Shown here one piece after another: positions 35,953 through 45,220 of a stretch of DNA of 64,000 bases (position 1 is the stretch's first letter; every line of letters starts with the position of its first letter). The notes beneath the pieces were generated by a model that saw nothing but the letters and a program-made list of their open reading frames with translations, had not been told where the DNA came from and did no database searches. The position numbers were made by a program, and so were the translations under genes. The DNA comes from Shewanella litorisediminis (GTDB taxonomy: Bacteria > Pseudomonadota > Gammaproteobacteria > Enterobacterales > Shewanellaceae), in the NCBI RefSeq assembly GCF_016834455.1, contig NZ_CP069213.1:2604501-2668500 (forward strand), written 5' to 3'.

Positions 35953-37196
35953 TATATACAACCATCAGCTCTCAATATTTTCTTTATACTATTAGATGGT
36001 GAAATAACATTACCATCGTCTATTTGGTAACAATTATACAAATAACTAGCCTCTTGAACAGATTCTTTTAAAGAAGCAAAGTCTAAATCGTCCCATGATT
36101 GAAATACTCTAATAATTTTATCGCGCTGAAAACCATAATAATCATAATATTCAGATGATATTGTAAAGCATTTCATTCCGGAAAGAGAGGCCTCTAAAAA
36201 TATAGATGACATTCCTGCATAGCAATAAGCATACTTTCCCAAAACGTGCCCCAAGTCTGAATGAGTTTCATTTGTTATATTCGATTGAGCCATTAGAACG
36301 CTATAGTTTGATGAACGGCTGTCAGAAGGATGAAATCTAATACCGATTTCACCTTTAAACTTATTAATACACTCATTCACTACTCTAAATATCTCTTCCT
36401 CGGTGTCGGTTTTATTGAAACAAATTAACAGACCAGTCCTTTTCGTAATATTCACATTTTCATTATGAAAATAAAAATCCTCAAATCGTAAGCAACCTAC
36501 TTTATAAACCTTACATTTGGGTGAAACCTTATAAACAGATTCAGCATACTTGCCATCCAAAAAAGCGTAGTCAAAATTAAGAGAAGGAAAATACTCAGAC
36601 ACATTTGCGTGTTGTACATAAGCTACTTTTATTTTTTTAGATTGAGCTACAAGTAAAGCACAACGTTGCCAGACAGAGTGATCGTTAGCTAAGATGATTA
36701 GATTTGTATTCCGACTGTTCATTACGTAACTATAAAATGTATACAAACCGTAACTGAAGATATATCTATCTGCTCGACAAATTAACATCTTTCTTTTGAA
36801 GGCATTTCTTTCAGTGACCAACTTAAAAAAATATACAGGTACAAATATTAGTGATACCAGATACGGATAAGCTTCGAAAGAGTTATTTCTGAGTGAGTTT
36901 GAATAAGTTCCAAACTCAACCAATTCTCCTATATTTTTAAGCTTACTCAAAGCCCTCAGCTGATTCTTAGTACCACTAAGAATTATAACCTTTTCTTTAA
37001 AGGTGCTGATTGAAAACTTTAGATATAGCACAGAGGTAATTATGTGATAGAAATATCTAGCGACGCCCTCAAAAAATCCATATTTGCCAGATTTAGTTAA
37101 CCTAACTTGATTGATATCCTCAGAAGATATGTCCCAGTTTAAATCAAATATATCTATAAAACAGGCATCTCTAAGCACTTTAAATATTGATAACAT
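35952..37196 (-). CDS. Unrecognised glycosyltransferase-like protein
   Basis: A 414-residue soluble or peripheral protein that I cannot place in a named family. Its C-terminal half has features of GT-B-fold glycosyl- or glycerophosphotransferases: KVAYVQHANVSEYFP, GIRFHPSDSRSS and YAGMSSIFLEASLSG followed by FTISSEYYDYYG. A hydrophobic stretch lies near 110-128. It overlaps the pyruvyltransferase-like gene by 17 bases and the polymerase gene by one, so it belongs to the assembly operon; a role as a transferase is inferred. Confidence 0.6.
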   Translation of the reverse strand: MLSIFKVLRDACFIDIFDLNWDISSEDINQVRLTKSGKYGFFEGVARYFYHIITSVLYLKFSISTFKEKVIILSGTKNQLRALSKLKNIGELVEFGTYSNSLRNNSFEAYPYLVSLIFVPVYFFKLVTERNAFKRKMLICRADRYIFSYGLYTFYSYVMNSRNTNLIILANDHSVWQRCALLVAQSKKIKVAYVQHANVSEYFPSLNFDYAFLDGKYAESVYKVSPKCKVYKVGCLRFEDFYFHNENVNITKRTGLLICFNKTDTEEEIFRVVNECINKFKGEIGIRFHPSDSRSSNYSVLMAQSNITNETHSDLGHVLGKYAYCYAGMSSIFLEASLSGMKCFTISSEYYDYYGFQRDKIIRVFQSWDDLDFASLKESVQEASYLYNCYQIDDGNVISPSNSIKKILRADGCI

Positions 37197-38280
37197 TTTT
37201 TAGCTGTTCCGCTATCTTATCGCAAAATCCGTCAATATCTACATGTAAAGACTTGAATCTTCCAAATGAACTCTCTAAATCGGCAAGCACTAACGATATC
37301 AAAATTTTTGCATCTGATATTGGAGCCTGCTTAAAGTTGTGTTTACTCCTGTAACAAAGTAGGTCGCTAATAAAATCATGATGCAGGTTACTTAAAAGCC
37401 TTTGATAATTAGGTACAGATATTTTGATGGGTATAGTTAGACCATAATCACAGCCGCGACCGTCTTGCTCGAGTAAATAAGAGATTTTCCTTCGCTTCAG
37501 CATAGAAACATGTGCGTGGACTCGGAATCCAATGTGCATATCAGCGTTATCGTAAATCTCTAATCCAAACTCTTTATTTTTATAAATTGACTCACACTTT
37601 AGTCCGAAATTAGTGCAAAGTTTAGATATTAAGGGATTTTTCCCATGAAGAGCCACTGTTAGGTTTGCATCCGGAAAGTTCGACTTCAATTGAGATACTA
37701 ACTCAATAAATGAGTTTTTATATGCAACTGCACGGTGAGGATCTGAAATTACAATTTCCTTAATTGAGCCTGGCTGTTCAAACGGTTTATTTCGGTGAGG
37801 TTTTGAATAGAATGCTACATCGCCGGTGTGCACTATATTATTAAGCCCAAGGTCTTTTAAAAACTTATAACTTAGTGCGCCTCTAACACCGAAAGCTTTG
37901 ACCTTATTGTCTAGCTTCTTTAATACTTCGATTGAATTTTTTGAAAGATATCCGTCTAAATCACTGGTTCCAGAAACATCGAGCGATGTACCTGCGGAAA
38001 TAATTGACATTGGGATATCCATATCTATCAACCTCTGGATATAAGGATATTCTTTAGTTGCAAAATCTGGTCTGATTGCTAAGCACGCAAAAATTATATG
38101 ATCGGAATGCTTCAGCTCTGATGAAACTTCCTCAAATTTGTCCTCTCTCCAAAATGTCACTATTTCTGCGAGTGGATAAATCTCCTTTATCATCGCAATG
38201 AGTGAGTCAGTAATTAACTGATCACCAATATTTTGAGAACCGAAGTGGGGATACGTAGTTATTACAGCGATTTTTTTCAA
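37180..38280 (-). CDS. Polysaccharide pyruvyl transferase family protein
   Basis: A 366-residue protein of the polysaccharide pyruvyl transferase family. Visible motifs are GSQNIGDQLITDS at the N-terminus, AFGVRGALSYKFLKDLG, and the C-terminal IGFRVHAHVSMLKRR with LLEQDGRG. Members add pyruvate ketals to sugars, or in related groups act as transferases on other groups. The start codon appears to be TTG at 38280, with AAGGTG seven bases upstream. Confidence 0.82.
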   Translation of the reverse strand: MKKIAVITTYPHFGSQNIGDQLITDSLIAMIKEIYPLAEIVTFWREDKFEEVSSELKHSDHIIFACLAIRPDFATKEYPYIQRLIDMDIPMSIISAGTSLDVSGTSDLDGYLSKNSIEVLKKLDNKVKAFGVRGALSYKFLKDLGLNNIVHTGDVAFYSKPHRNKPFEQPGSIKEIVISDPHRAVAYKNSFIELVSQLKSNFPDANLTVALHGKNPLISKLCTNFGLKCESIYKNKEFGLEIYDNADMHIGFRVHAHVSMLKRRKISYLLEQDGRGCDYGLTIPIKISVPNYQRLLSNLHHDFISDLLCYRSKHNFKQAPISDAKILISLVLADLESSFGRFKSLHVDIDGFCDKIAEQLKNVINI

Positions 38281-38284
38281 AATA

Positions 38285-39544
38285 TTACACCTTAAAAACC
38301 ATATTCCATGGCATCTTTACTAATTTAGTAGATATAACAACGGCTGAAATAGTTCGTATGATGGCAGCCAACATGGATGAGTACACTATCGCAACTAATC
38401 CATACTGCTCAACATAAATGACACTTAAAACAGCCGCTCCGACTCCTGTAATTATTGACACTACAGATAATAACCAAAGCTTCTTTGAATACACAATATA
38501 ATTAACAAAGGCCAAATAAATCCCATTAATCAATTGTGTTACTATTGAGTATTTAACAATCTCAGCAGCGTAGTGATAGCTGCTATCTGTGAATAACAAT
38601 ATCAATTTAGAAGAAATATAAGAGAATGGTACACTACAAAGTATCAACAATATAACAAGTACTAAAGTCCCTCTCGCAAAAAGTAATTTTTCCGTATAAT
38701 CATCATCTCTCAGTGCACGAAATAGCCTTGGGTTTAATGCTTTGTTTATTCCATCAAAAATAATGTTTAGCACTAATGATATTTGAATTGATAACATCAA
38801 AATACCAACAGCCTCTGTCCCAAGATATTTGTTTGCAATAAACCTATCTACAAATGAAATTATGTAGACCCCGAGTAAATGAGGTAAAATACCAACCGAT
38901 TGCAATAGTATGTCTTTAACGGTTGAAAACGAATACTTGCCTAAATTCAAGCAATTATATCTTCGTAAAAGAAAAATTGAAAAAATACAGACAGGAACAA
39001 TTGTAAATATATAAGAGTAAATTCTTGAACGAAGATCCTGATATAAAAGGTAATAGAAAGCGAAAAATGTCAATATAAACATAAATGATAATATAAGTTG
39101 TATCGACACATATTTTTTTGCCTCTTCTTTAACCTGCAGCTGCCCCAATAATATTTTAATTGGATAATATAAAGTGGCAGCAATAAGTGACAACCATATC
39201 AAGCGTTCTTGAATTTCAATGAAATTTGCAATCCTTGCACCATATAGATATATCATGAACAACACTAATAAAACACTGACTATATAAATCAACCATGAAT
39301 TATAGAAGTAATTTACAATTCCTTTCTCGGTTAAATTCTTGTTGTAATTAAACCTCAATAAAGGTCCGTTCATGGAAAGGCCGACAACAATACTTAACAG
39401 GCCCACTATAACTTGAAACATTGTTATCAATCCGTATGTTTCAGGATCGAAAACATTCGTCATAAATGGTATTAATATAAACGGAACTAAGGCTACTACT
39501 AAGTTTCCTACGGAATAAAGAGCAACATTAGTTCTTAGCCCCAT
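38285..39544 (-). CDS. wzx: Repeat-unit flippase
   Basis: A 419-residue polytopic membrane protein with about twelve to fourteen segments, resembling the polysaccharide biosynthesis branch of the MATE/MVF flippase superfamily (N-terminal GNLVVALVPFILIPFMTN). It would move the lipid-linked repeat unit across the inner membrane for polymerisation by Wzy. It is AT-rich like its neighbours and lies downstream of the pse genes. Confidence 0.9.
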   Translation of the reverse strand: MGLRTNVALYSVGNLVVALVPFILIPFMTNVFDPETYGLITMFQVIVGLLSIVVGLSMNGPLLRFNYNKNLTEKGIVNYFYNSWLIYIVSVLLVLFMIYLYGARIANFIEIQERLIWLSLIAATLYYPIKILLGQLQVKEEAKKYVSIQLILSFMFILTFFAFYYLLYQDLRSRIYSYIFTIVPVCIFSIFLLRRYNCLNLGKYSFSTVKDILLQSVGILPHLLGVYIISFVDRFIANKYLGTEAVGILMLSIQISLVLNIIFDGINKALNPRLFRALRDDDYTEKLLFARGTLVLVILLILCSVPFSYISSKLILLFTDSSYHYAAEIVKYSIVTQLINGIYLAFVNYIVYSKKLWLLSVVSIITGVGAAVLSVIYVEQYGLVAIVYSSMLAAIIRTISAVVISTKLVKMPWNMVFKV

Positions 39545-39642
39545 TTATTTGCCAGCCTTATAATTTATTTAAAAATATTTATAATATATAATAGAAATTA
39601 AACCAAAAATTTTAATATTACTTATTTTAAAACTTCTAGCAC

Positions 39643-40692
39643 TCAAATAAAATGTTTTTGATGTAGGGGCGTTCCAGCAGTGAGATCTTGAGTCGATTTA
39701 GTCCCTAACACTTTATAATAATACTTAGGATTTATCCCAAATCCTGGTCGAATACTGCGAATATTCTCTGGAGTAAATTCTTCACCTTTAGCTATATCTT
39801 TTACAACGTAAAGCGAACGACGAAACTTAACATTACCTTTTTCAGCTTCGGTTCGTTCGTAATTGACTTTGCCTAACGCTGACCATGCGATTTTTGTATC
39901 TTTACATAAAGCGCAAAGCTCTTGAGGTTCTAATGAGAAGCTATCATCAACACCTCCACCATTACGATCCATAGTTACATGCTTTTCGATCAGACAAGCC
40001 CCCAACGCCACTGATGTTATCGCCGTCGCGTTGTCTATTGTGTGATCCGAAAGCCCTGCAAGAACATTAAAACGCTCAGCAATATCTGCAATTGTTCTGA
40101 GATTATATTGTTCGGCAGGCGCTGGGTAACCACTCACACAGTGAAGTACCACGAGTTCCTGACAACCATTCTCTTTCGCTGTCTTGATAGCCTCTGCAAT
40201 CTCCACTTCGTTTGCCATGCCTGTTGACATAATCATTGGCTTGCCCGTCTGTGCTACTCGCTTAATCAAGGGCAAGTCTATCAACTCGAAAGAAGCGATT
40301 TTATACGCTGGCGCATCCAGTTCTTCTAAAAGGTCAACCGCTGTGAAATCAAACGGAGAGCTAAATATGGTTATGCCTAGCTGTTTGGCTTTCTCAAAGA
40401 GCGGCTTATGCCACTCCCAAGGCATATGCGCTCCCTTATAAAGTTCGTACAGGGTCTGACCATCCCATAAGCCTCCATGAATTTGGAAGTCCTCAGAGTC
40501 ACAATCCATAGTGATTGTTTCGTGGGTATAAGTTTGTAATTTGATCGCATCAGCCCCCGCCTTTTTTGCTTCTTCCATAATTTGGAAAGCACGGTTGATA
40601 TCACCATTATGATTAGCGGAAAGTTCTGCAATAATATAGGGAGGATAATCCGGACCGATTTTGCGGCCGTCAATGGTTATAAATGGCGTCAT
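39643..40692 (-). CDS. pseI: Pseudaminic acid synthase
   Basis: A 349-residue NeuB-family enzyme condensing the 6-deoxy-AltdiNAc sugar with phosphoenolpyruvate. The TIM-barrel part contains IIAELSANHNGD, KLQTYTHETITM and SSPFDFTAV; the C-terminal SAF/antifreeze-like domain contains RRSLYVVKDIAKGE and RPGFGI. YTHETITMD is typical of PseI rather than sialic acid synthases. Start chosen at 40692 (MTPFITIDGRKIG) with GAGG nine bases upstream; the frame runs 29 codons further into the preceding gene. Confidence 0.93.
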   Translation of the reverse strand: MTPFITIDGRKIGPDYPPYIIAELSANHNGDINRAFQIMEEAKKAGADAIKLQTYTHETITMDCDSEDFQIHGGLWDGQTLYELYKGAHMPWEWHKPLFEKAKQLGITIFSSPFDFTAVDLLEELDAPAYKIASFELIDLPLIKRVAQTGKPMIMSTGMANEVEIAEAIKTAKENGCQELVVLHCVSGYPAPAEQYNLRTIADIAERFNVLAGLSDHTIDNATAITSVALGACLIEKHVTMDRNGGGVDDSFSLEPQELCALCKDTKIAWSALGKVNYERTEAEKGNVKFRRSLYVVKDIAKGEEFTPENIRSIRPGFGINPKYYYKVLGTKSTQDLTAGTPLHQKHFI

Positions 40693-40699
40693 TTTTGCC

Positions 40700-42208
40700 T
40701 CAATCAATGGGTTGACGGATATAAGTTTCTTCATCGACTTGTTGGTAGTCGGCTTTTTGGAACAGTCGTTGTGATGCAATGTTGGCTTTCAAAACAGTGG
40801 CATGAAGTGTCACATCGGGATGGATTGCATCAATTGCTCGTAGCACTTTGTACGCTATTCCTTTCCCATAATTCTGCGGATCAACAAAAATGGAGACAAG
40901 ATAGTGTCCTGGGCGCATTCTATCTAAACGAACGGCACCCACTTTTTGGCCTTCATTAGCTCGCTCGACAACCATATAGTAGTAGTCTGTAACTGAGCGT
41001 AATTTTCTCGACATCCAGGCATGATGTTCATCCCACGTTGGTATATTTGGCGTTAATGCATGTTTTCTGGTTTCTGGATGGCACTGCCATTCATAAATCA
41101 ATGCAACATCTTCTGGTAACGCCCGCACCAAACTTATCCCTTCTTTCTCTTCTCCTAATAACTGTTCGATTTCAAACACGACTCGACGAGCACCCCGTCC
41201 ATCACAAAGCACCAAATTGGTGTCTTTGATCTGTGACCATTGCTTTAGCAGCTTCTGGTACTCATCGACTAAACGCTTAGGGATAACATCGATATCGACT
41301 TGCAAGGCCGCATGGCGCTTGACGAGCTGCTGGCAGATTAGCTGTTGATTTTCAGCTAAGGGAACAACAATGCTGGGTAAGCCAAGACAAGCACGCTCCC
41401 AACTGGTGGTGCCTGGCGCACCAATCGCCACATCATGAGCCAACATTAAGCTGGCCATATCTTCGACAAATTCTTGATGCGTGACCTGCGAGTGCAAAGC
41501 ACACCACGCTTTCACTTTATGAAAGTGAGGTGCTCGCGGGGATAAGAGCACAGTAATTTCAGCGTCTATTTGTGGATGACACAATGACTCAAGCACTTTT
41601 AAGGTGGCATTGGGGGCGTCAATTCCGCCCATCGAAACCAGTACTTTAGGACGGCCTTCTGACAACGCTCGGCCGAGTGCGGCCTCACGCTGACACGAGA
41701 AACCTCGCTGCAACAAGGCATACTCACTACCAACCAGCACGCGTGTTTTTGACTCGGCATAAGCGGCTTGCTCACGTCCCAGCGTTTGATCCAATATCAG
41801 ATCCGCTCGATGGTGCCTTGCTAAATCGTCAATGGCAAGCAAGCGACAACCGAGCGATGCTTTGACCCGTTTCTGCCAAGGTTCTCCAATCGCATAGTGA
41901 TCGGTAATGACCAGATCTGCCGCGGACACGGCCCTTAAGAAATCATTGGCATCGTCATCCACGCTCTTTTGCAGCCACGCCTCATAGTCGGCATCATGCG
42001 CAGGCTTCATCACTTCTCGAGGCTCGGGAAGAGCCAAAACGTCAAATCCTCGCTCCAGGATAAACGAACGCATATCTCCGGTGAGTGGCGTGCAAGCGAA
42101 CAGGATTTCATGCCCTTTGCGGCGTAACTCATTAGCAAGTACCAGACAACGCATCACATGCCCACTGCCGATCAATAAAGACGCATCGACTCGGAAAACA
42201 ACCTTCAT
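40700..42208 (-). CDS. pseG: Fused UDP-sugar hydrolase and N-acetyltransferase (PseG-PseH)
   Basis: A 502-residue two-domain protein. Residues 1 to about 345 match PseG, the UDP-2,4-diacetamido-trideoxy-altropyranose hydrolase, with the catalytic His17 in GSGHVMR and MGGIDAPNATLK. Residues of about 355-502 match a GNAT acetyltransferase of the PseH type (VGAVRLDRM, VDPQNYGKGIAYKVL). In Campylobacter and Helicobacter the two activities are on separate proteins. As no other pseH is present, the fusion accounts for the full pathway. GGG precedes the ATG. Confidence 0.92.
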   Translation of the reverse strand: MKVVFRVDASLLIGSGHVMRCLVLANELRRKGHEILFACTPLTGDMRSFILERGFDVLALPEPREVMKPAHDADYEAWLQKSVDDDANDFLRAVSAADLVITDHYAIGEPWQKRVKASLGCRLLAIDDLARHHRADLILDQTLGREQAAYAESKTRVLVGSEYALLQRGFSCQREAALGRALSEGRPKVLVSMGGIDAPNATLKVLESLCHPQIDAEITVLLSPRAPHFHKVKAWCALHSQVTHQEFVEDMASLMLAHDVAIGAPGTTSWERACLGLPSIVVPLAENQQLICQQLVKRHAALQVDIDVIPKRLVDEYQKLLKQWSQIKDTNLVLCDGRGARRVVFEIEQLLGEEKEGISLVRALPEDVALIYEWQCHPETRKHALTPNIPTWDEHHAWMSRKLRSVTDYYYMVVERANEGQKVGAVRLDRMRPGHYLVSIFVDPQNYGKGIAYKVLRAIDAIHPDVTLHATVLKANIASQRLFQKADYQQVDEETYIRQPID

Positions 42209-42216
42209 GACTTACC

Positions 42217-42918
42217 CTAACTTTTTGATTTAGCGAGTTTAAAGGCAGTAAATAAGGATTCGGCGACCTCCCAGTCCTCAAGCGTATCGATGTCTTGAAC
42301 ACGCTTTCTAGGAAGAAGCACGATTCGAGAGTGAGGTGAAAAAACAGAACGTTTTTTCACAAAGGCATCGGTCTGTCCCCAATAAAACTGCCCTGCATCA
42401 TGATAGGCTTCCTCAAGATCTTGTGATCTTACTTGCTCATTTTCTGGTGCAAACATCGAAACGCCACCGTCTTGACCCAGTTTGATTGCGCGCTGAATGG
42501 GGAATGGGAACGATGTTGCACTAAAGACAAATTGCACTCCTGTCTCTTGCAATAGAGCATAGCCTTGCTGCAAATCTTCAGGTCGCACGAACGGCGCCGT
42601 TGCGTATAAACAACAGACCGCTTCAATATCCCAACCTTCATTCTGACACCAATGAATCGCATGAGCCATAACGTCCATCGTCGTCGCATAGTCGTCAGAA
42701 ATGTCTGTCGGCCGTAAAAAAGGCACCTCAGCCCCATGGGCCTGAGCGACCTGGGCAATTTCAGCGGCATCGGTTGAAACGATCACTTTATCAAAACAGC
42801 CAGAGGCCAAGGCGGCTTCAATGGAATAAGCGATCATCGGCTTACCATGAAACGCCTTGATATTTTTCCTTGGTATGCGTTTGCTACCACCTCGTGCTGG
42901 AATAATCGCGATTTTCAT
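42217..42918 (-). CDS. pseF: Pseudaminic acid cytidylyltransferase
   Basis: A 233-residue CMP-sugar synthetase activating pseudaminic acid with CTP. The nucleotide-binding signature IIPARGGSKRIPRKNI is at the N-terminus. Its ATG overlaps the pseC stop by one base. The order pseB-C-F-GH-I and the presence of pseC identify it as PseF rather than NeuA. Confidence 0.93.
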   Translation of the reverse strand: MKIAIIPARGGSKRIPRKNIKAFHGKPMIAYSIEAALASGCFDKVIVSTDAAEIAQVAQAHGAEVPFLRPTDISDDYATTMDVMAHAIHWCQNEGWDIEAVCCLYATAPFVRPEDLQQGYALLQETGVQFVFSATSFPFPIQRAIKLGQDGGVSMFAPENEQVRSQDLEEAYHDAGQFYWGQTDAFVKKRSVFSPHSRIVLLPRKRVQDIDTLEDWEVAESLFTAFKLAKSKS

Positions 42919-44093
42919 TAGCGTCTCTGTAATACGTCGGTGAGAATTTGAACCACGGTATTTTGTTGCTCAAGTGTCATACCATGAAACATGGGAAGTG
43001 ACATCGCTTCTTGATAGTAGCGTTCAGATTCCGGGAAATCTCCTACACTAAAGCCCATCTTGACGTAATAGGGCTGCGTATGAACCGGAATATAGTGCAG
43101 GTTCACACCGATCCCTCGCTCACGCAGCGCATCAAATACCTGCTTGTGACTTAATCCGATCTCCTCTAAGCACAAACGAATCACATAGAGATGTAAGCCA
43201 GAATACGTTTCCGGTAGTTGGTACGGTAGCACAATAGGCAAATCAGCCAATAGTTCATTGTAACGTTGTGCAATCTGATGTCGGGCAGTGACAAAATCTT
43301 CCAACCTCCGCATTTGACTCACGCCCAACGCGGCTTGAAGCTCTGTCATTCGGTAGTTGTAACCCAAAGCGATCTGCTGATAATACCAACCACCATGGCT
43401 TTCACCTTCCATCTGCATTGGATCGCGGGTAATGCCATGACTGCGCAGTAGCGCCAACTTGTCTGCAAGGTCTGGGTGATTAGTCAAAGCAGCCCCACCC
43501 TCGGCAGTCGTGACTATTTTCACCGGGTGGAAACTGAATACGGTAATGTCTGAATAGCCACAATTGCCAATCGGCTGACCACGATACTTGCCTCCAATGG
43601 CATGCGAGGCATCTTCAACCACGTGAAATCCGTACTCCTTCGCCAACTTACCAATGGCTTGCATGTCGCAGGGCTGACCACACAGATGAACGGGCACCAC
43701 GATTTTCGGCAGCATGCCCTTCGCTTTGGCCTTGATGAGTTTTTCTTCGAGCTTGCGGGGACATAGGTTATACGTTGTGGGGTCGATATCGACAAAGTCC
43801 ACCTTTGCGCCACAATACAAGGCACAATTTGCCGACGCTACGAACGTAATGGGTGACGTCCACAACCAATCCCCTTCACCCAGTCCCAGTGCTAAACAGG
43901 CCATGTGCAGCGCCGAGGTCGCACTATTGACGGCAAAGGCGAACTTCGCTCCAGTATGCTCAGTTAATGTTTTTTCAAACGCAGGAACTTGAGGTCCTTG
44001 GGTGAGGAAATCAGATTTCAATACCTCAACGACACTATCAATATCTTGCTGACTGATGTCTTGCTTTCCGTAAGGGATCACTGCGTATCTCAC
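42918..44093 (-). CDS. pseC: UDP-4-amino-4,6-dideoxy-beta-L-AltNAc transaminase
   Basis: A 391-residue PLP-dependent DegT/DnrJ/EryC1-family aminotransferase. VVEDASHAIGG and SFHPVKIVTTAEGG (the Lys binding PLP) are visible. It aminates the 4-keto product of PseB. Its start overlaps the end of pseB by four bases. Confidence 0.94.
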   Translation of the reverse strand: MRYAVIPYGKQDISQQDIDSVVEVLKSDFLTQGPQVPAFEKTLTEHTGAKFAFAVNSATSALHMACLALGLGEGDWLWTSPITFVASANCALYCGAKVDFVDIDPTTYNLCPRKLEEKLIKAKAKGMLPKIVVPVHLCGQPCDMQAIGKLAKEYGFHVVEDASHAIGGKYRGQPIGNCGYSDITVFSFHPVKIVTTAEGGAALTNHPDLADKLALLRSHGITRDPMQMEGESHGGWYYQQIALGYNYRMTELQAALGVSQMRRLEDFVTARHQIAQRYNELLADLPIVLPYQLPETYSGLHLYVIRLCLEEIGLSHKQVFDALRERGIGVNLHYIPVHTQPYYVKMGFSVGDFPESERYYQEAMSLPMFHGMTLEQQNTVVQILTDVLQRR

Positions 44094-45103
44094 ACTGCAA
44101 AGTTTGGATCAACGTGCTCTTTGATGAGCTCGCGTAAACTTTCAATACTTTCCCATTCAGAATTGGTACCCGAGTTGTATTTAAATCCAAACGGTACTTT
44201 TTCAGCTTTATGGTGTTTTAGATATTCTGCTTCGGTATAAGTAAAAGAGACAGAAGGCAGAATTGCGTAATACTTACCGAGGTCGATAGTATTAAGAGAG
44301 TCTGTGTCGGTGATCATCTCTTCGTGCAGTTTTTCACCAGGGCGGATTCCTACAATCTCAGTTTTGCACTCAGGTGCAATGGCTTTTGCGATATCTAAGA
44401 TTTTGTACGAAGGGATTTTCGGTACAAAAATTTCACCTCCAAGATGGTGCTCAAGCGCATACATTACCATGTTTACGCCATCCTGTAATGAAATATTAAA
44501 ACGCGTCATATCTTCGTGAGTTATCGGTAACACGCCTTCTATGCGTTTTTTCAAAAAGAAAGGAATAACTGAACCACGTGACCCCATTACGTTGCCGTAG
44601 CGTACAACACTGAATCGGATGTCTTTTGAACCCTTAATATTATTTGCAGCTGTAAACAGCTTATCAGACGCGAGCTTCGTCGCTCCATATAGATTAATGG
44701 GAGCGCATGCTTTATCAGTAGATAATGCTACTACATTTTTTACCCCGCACTGAAGTGCAGCATGAATCACATTTTCGGCCCCATCAATATTTGTACGAAT
44801 ACACTCGGTCGGATTGTATTCTGCAGTATCCACTTGTTTGATAGCAGCTGCGTGAATAATTACATCAACACCTTCGCAAGCTTGAATCATTCGCCCTTTG
44901 TCTCTAACATCTCCGATGAAGAATCTAAGCTGAGGAAATTCATTAGCTGGATACTTCTGCCTAAGCTCAAACTGCTTGAGCTCATCACGAGAAAAAATTA
45001 TTATTTTTTTTACTTTTGGGAAACGTTCTAGAATTGTTTTAATAAATTGTTTACCAAAAGAACCCGTTCCACCTGTGATCAATACTGATTTATAATTAAG
45101 CAT
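44090..45103 (-). CDS. pseB: UDP-GlcNAc 4,6-dehydratase (inverting)
   Basis: A 337-residue soluble SDR enzyme that dehydrates and C5-inverts UDP-GlcNAc, the first step to pseudaminic acid. TGGTGSFG (residues 11-18), ALSTDKACAPINLYGATK with Tyr-x3-Lys, and the C-terminal IRPGEKLHEE are visible. Unlike the membrane WbpM-like protein it has no transmembrane part and keeps the catalytic Tyr. GAGG precedes the ATG; it heads the pse group. Confidence 0.95.
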   Translation of the reverse strand: MLNYKSVLITGGTGSFGKQFIKTILERFPKVKKIIIFSRDELKQFELRQKYPANEFPQLRFFIGDVRDKGRMIQACEGVDVIIHAAAIKQVDTAEYNPTECIRTNIDGAENVIHAALQCGVKNVVALSTDKACAPINLYGATKLASDKLFTAANNIKGSKDIRFSVVRYGNVMGSRGSVIPFFLKKRIEGVLPITHEDMTRFNISLQDGVNMVMYALEHHLGGEIFVPKIPSYKILDIAKAIAPECKTEIVGIRPGEKLHEEMITDTDSLNTIDLGKYYAILPSVSFTYTEAEYLKHHKAEKVPFGFKYNSGTNSEWESIESLRELIKEHVDPNFAV

Positions 45104-45220
45104 TTTTTCCTCAATTTTAAACGTAACATTTCAGACAACACTTTATACGATTTAATATATAAATTTACGGCTTGAAAAATTATTTTCAGTTTTTTAACAC
45201 TTACGTATTACCGCCTCTTT

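Noticed and set aside
42217-45103. Sialic (N-acetylneuraminic) or legionaminic acid pathway
   Set aside because: The inverting dehydratase PseB, the PseC aminotransferase and the PseG-type hydrolase define the pseudaminic acid route; there is no NeuC-like epimerase-hydrolase.
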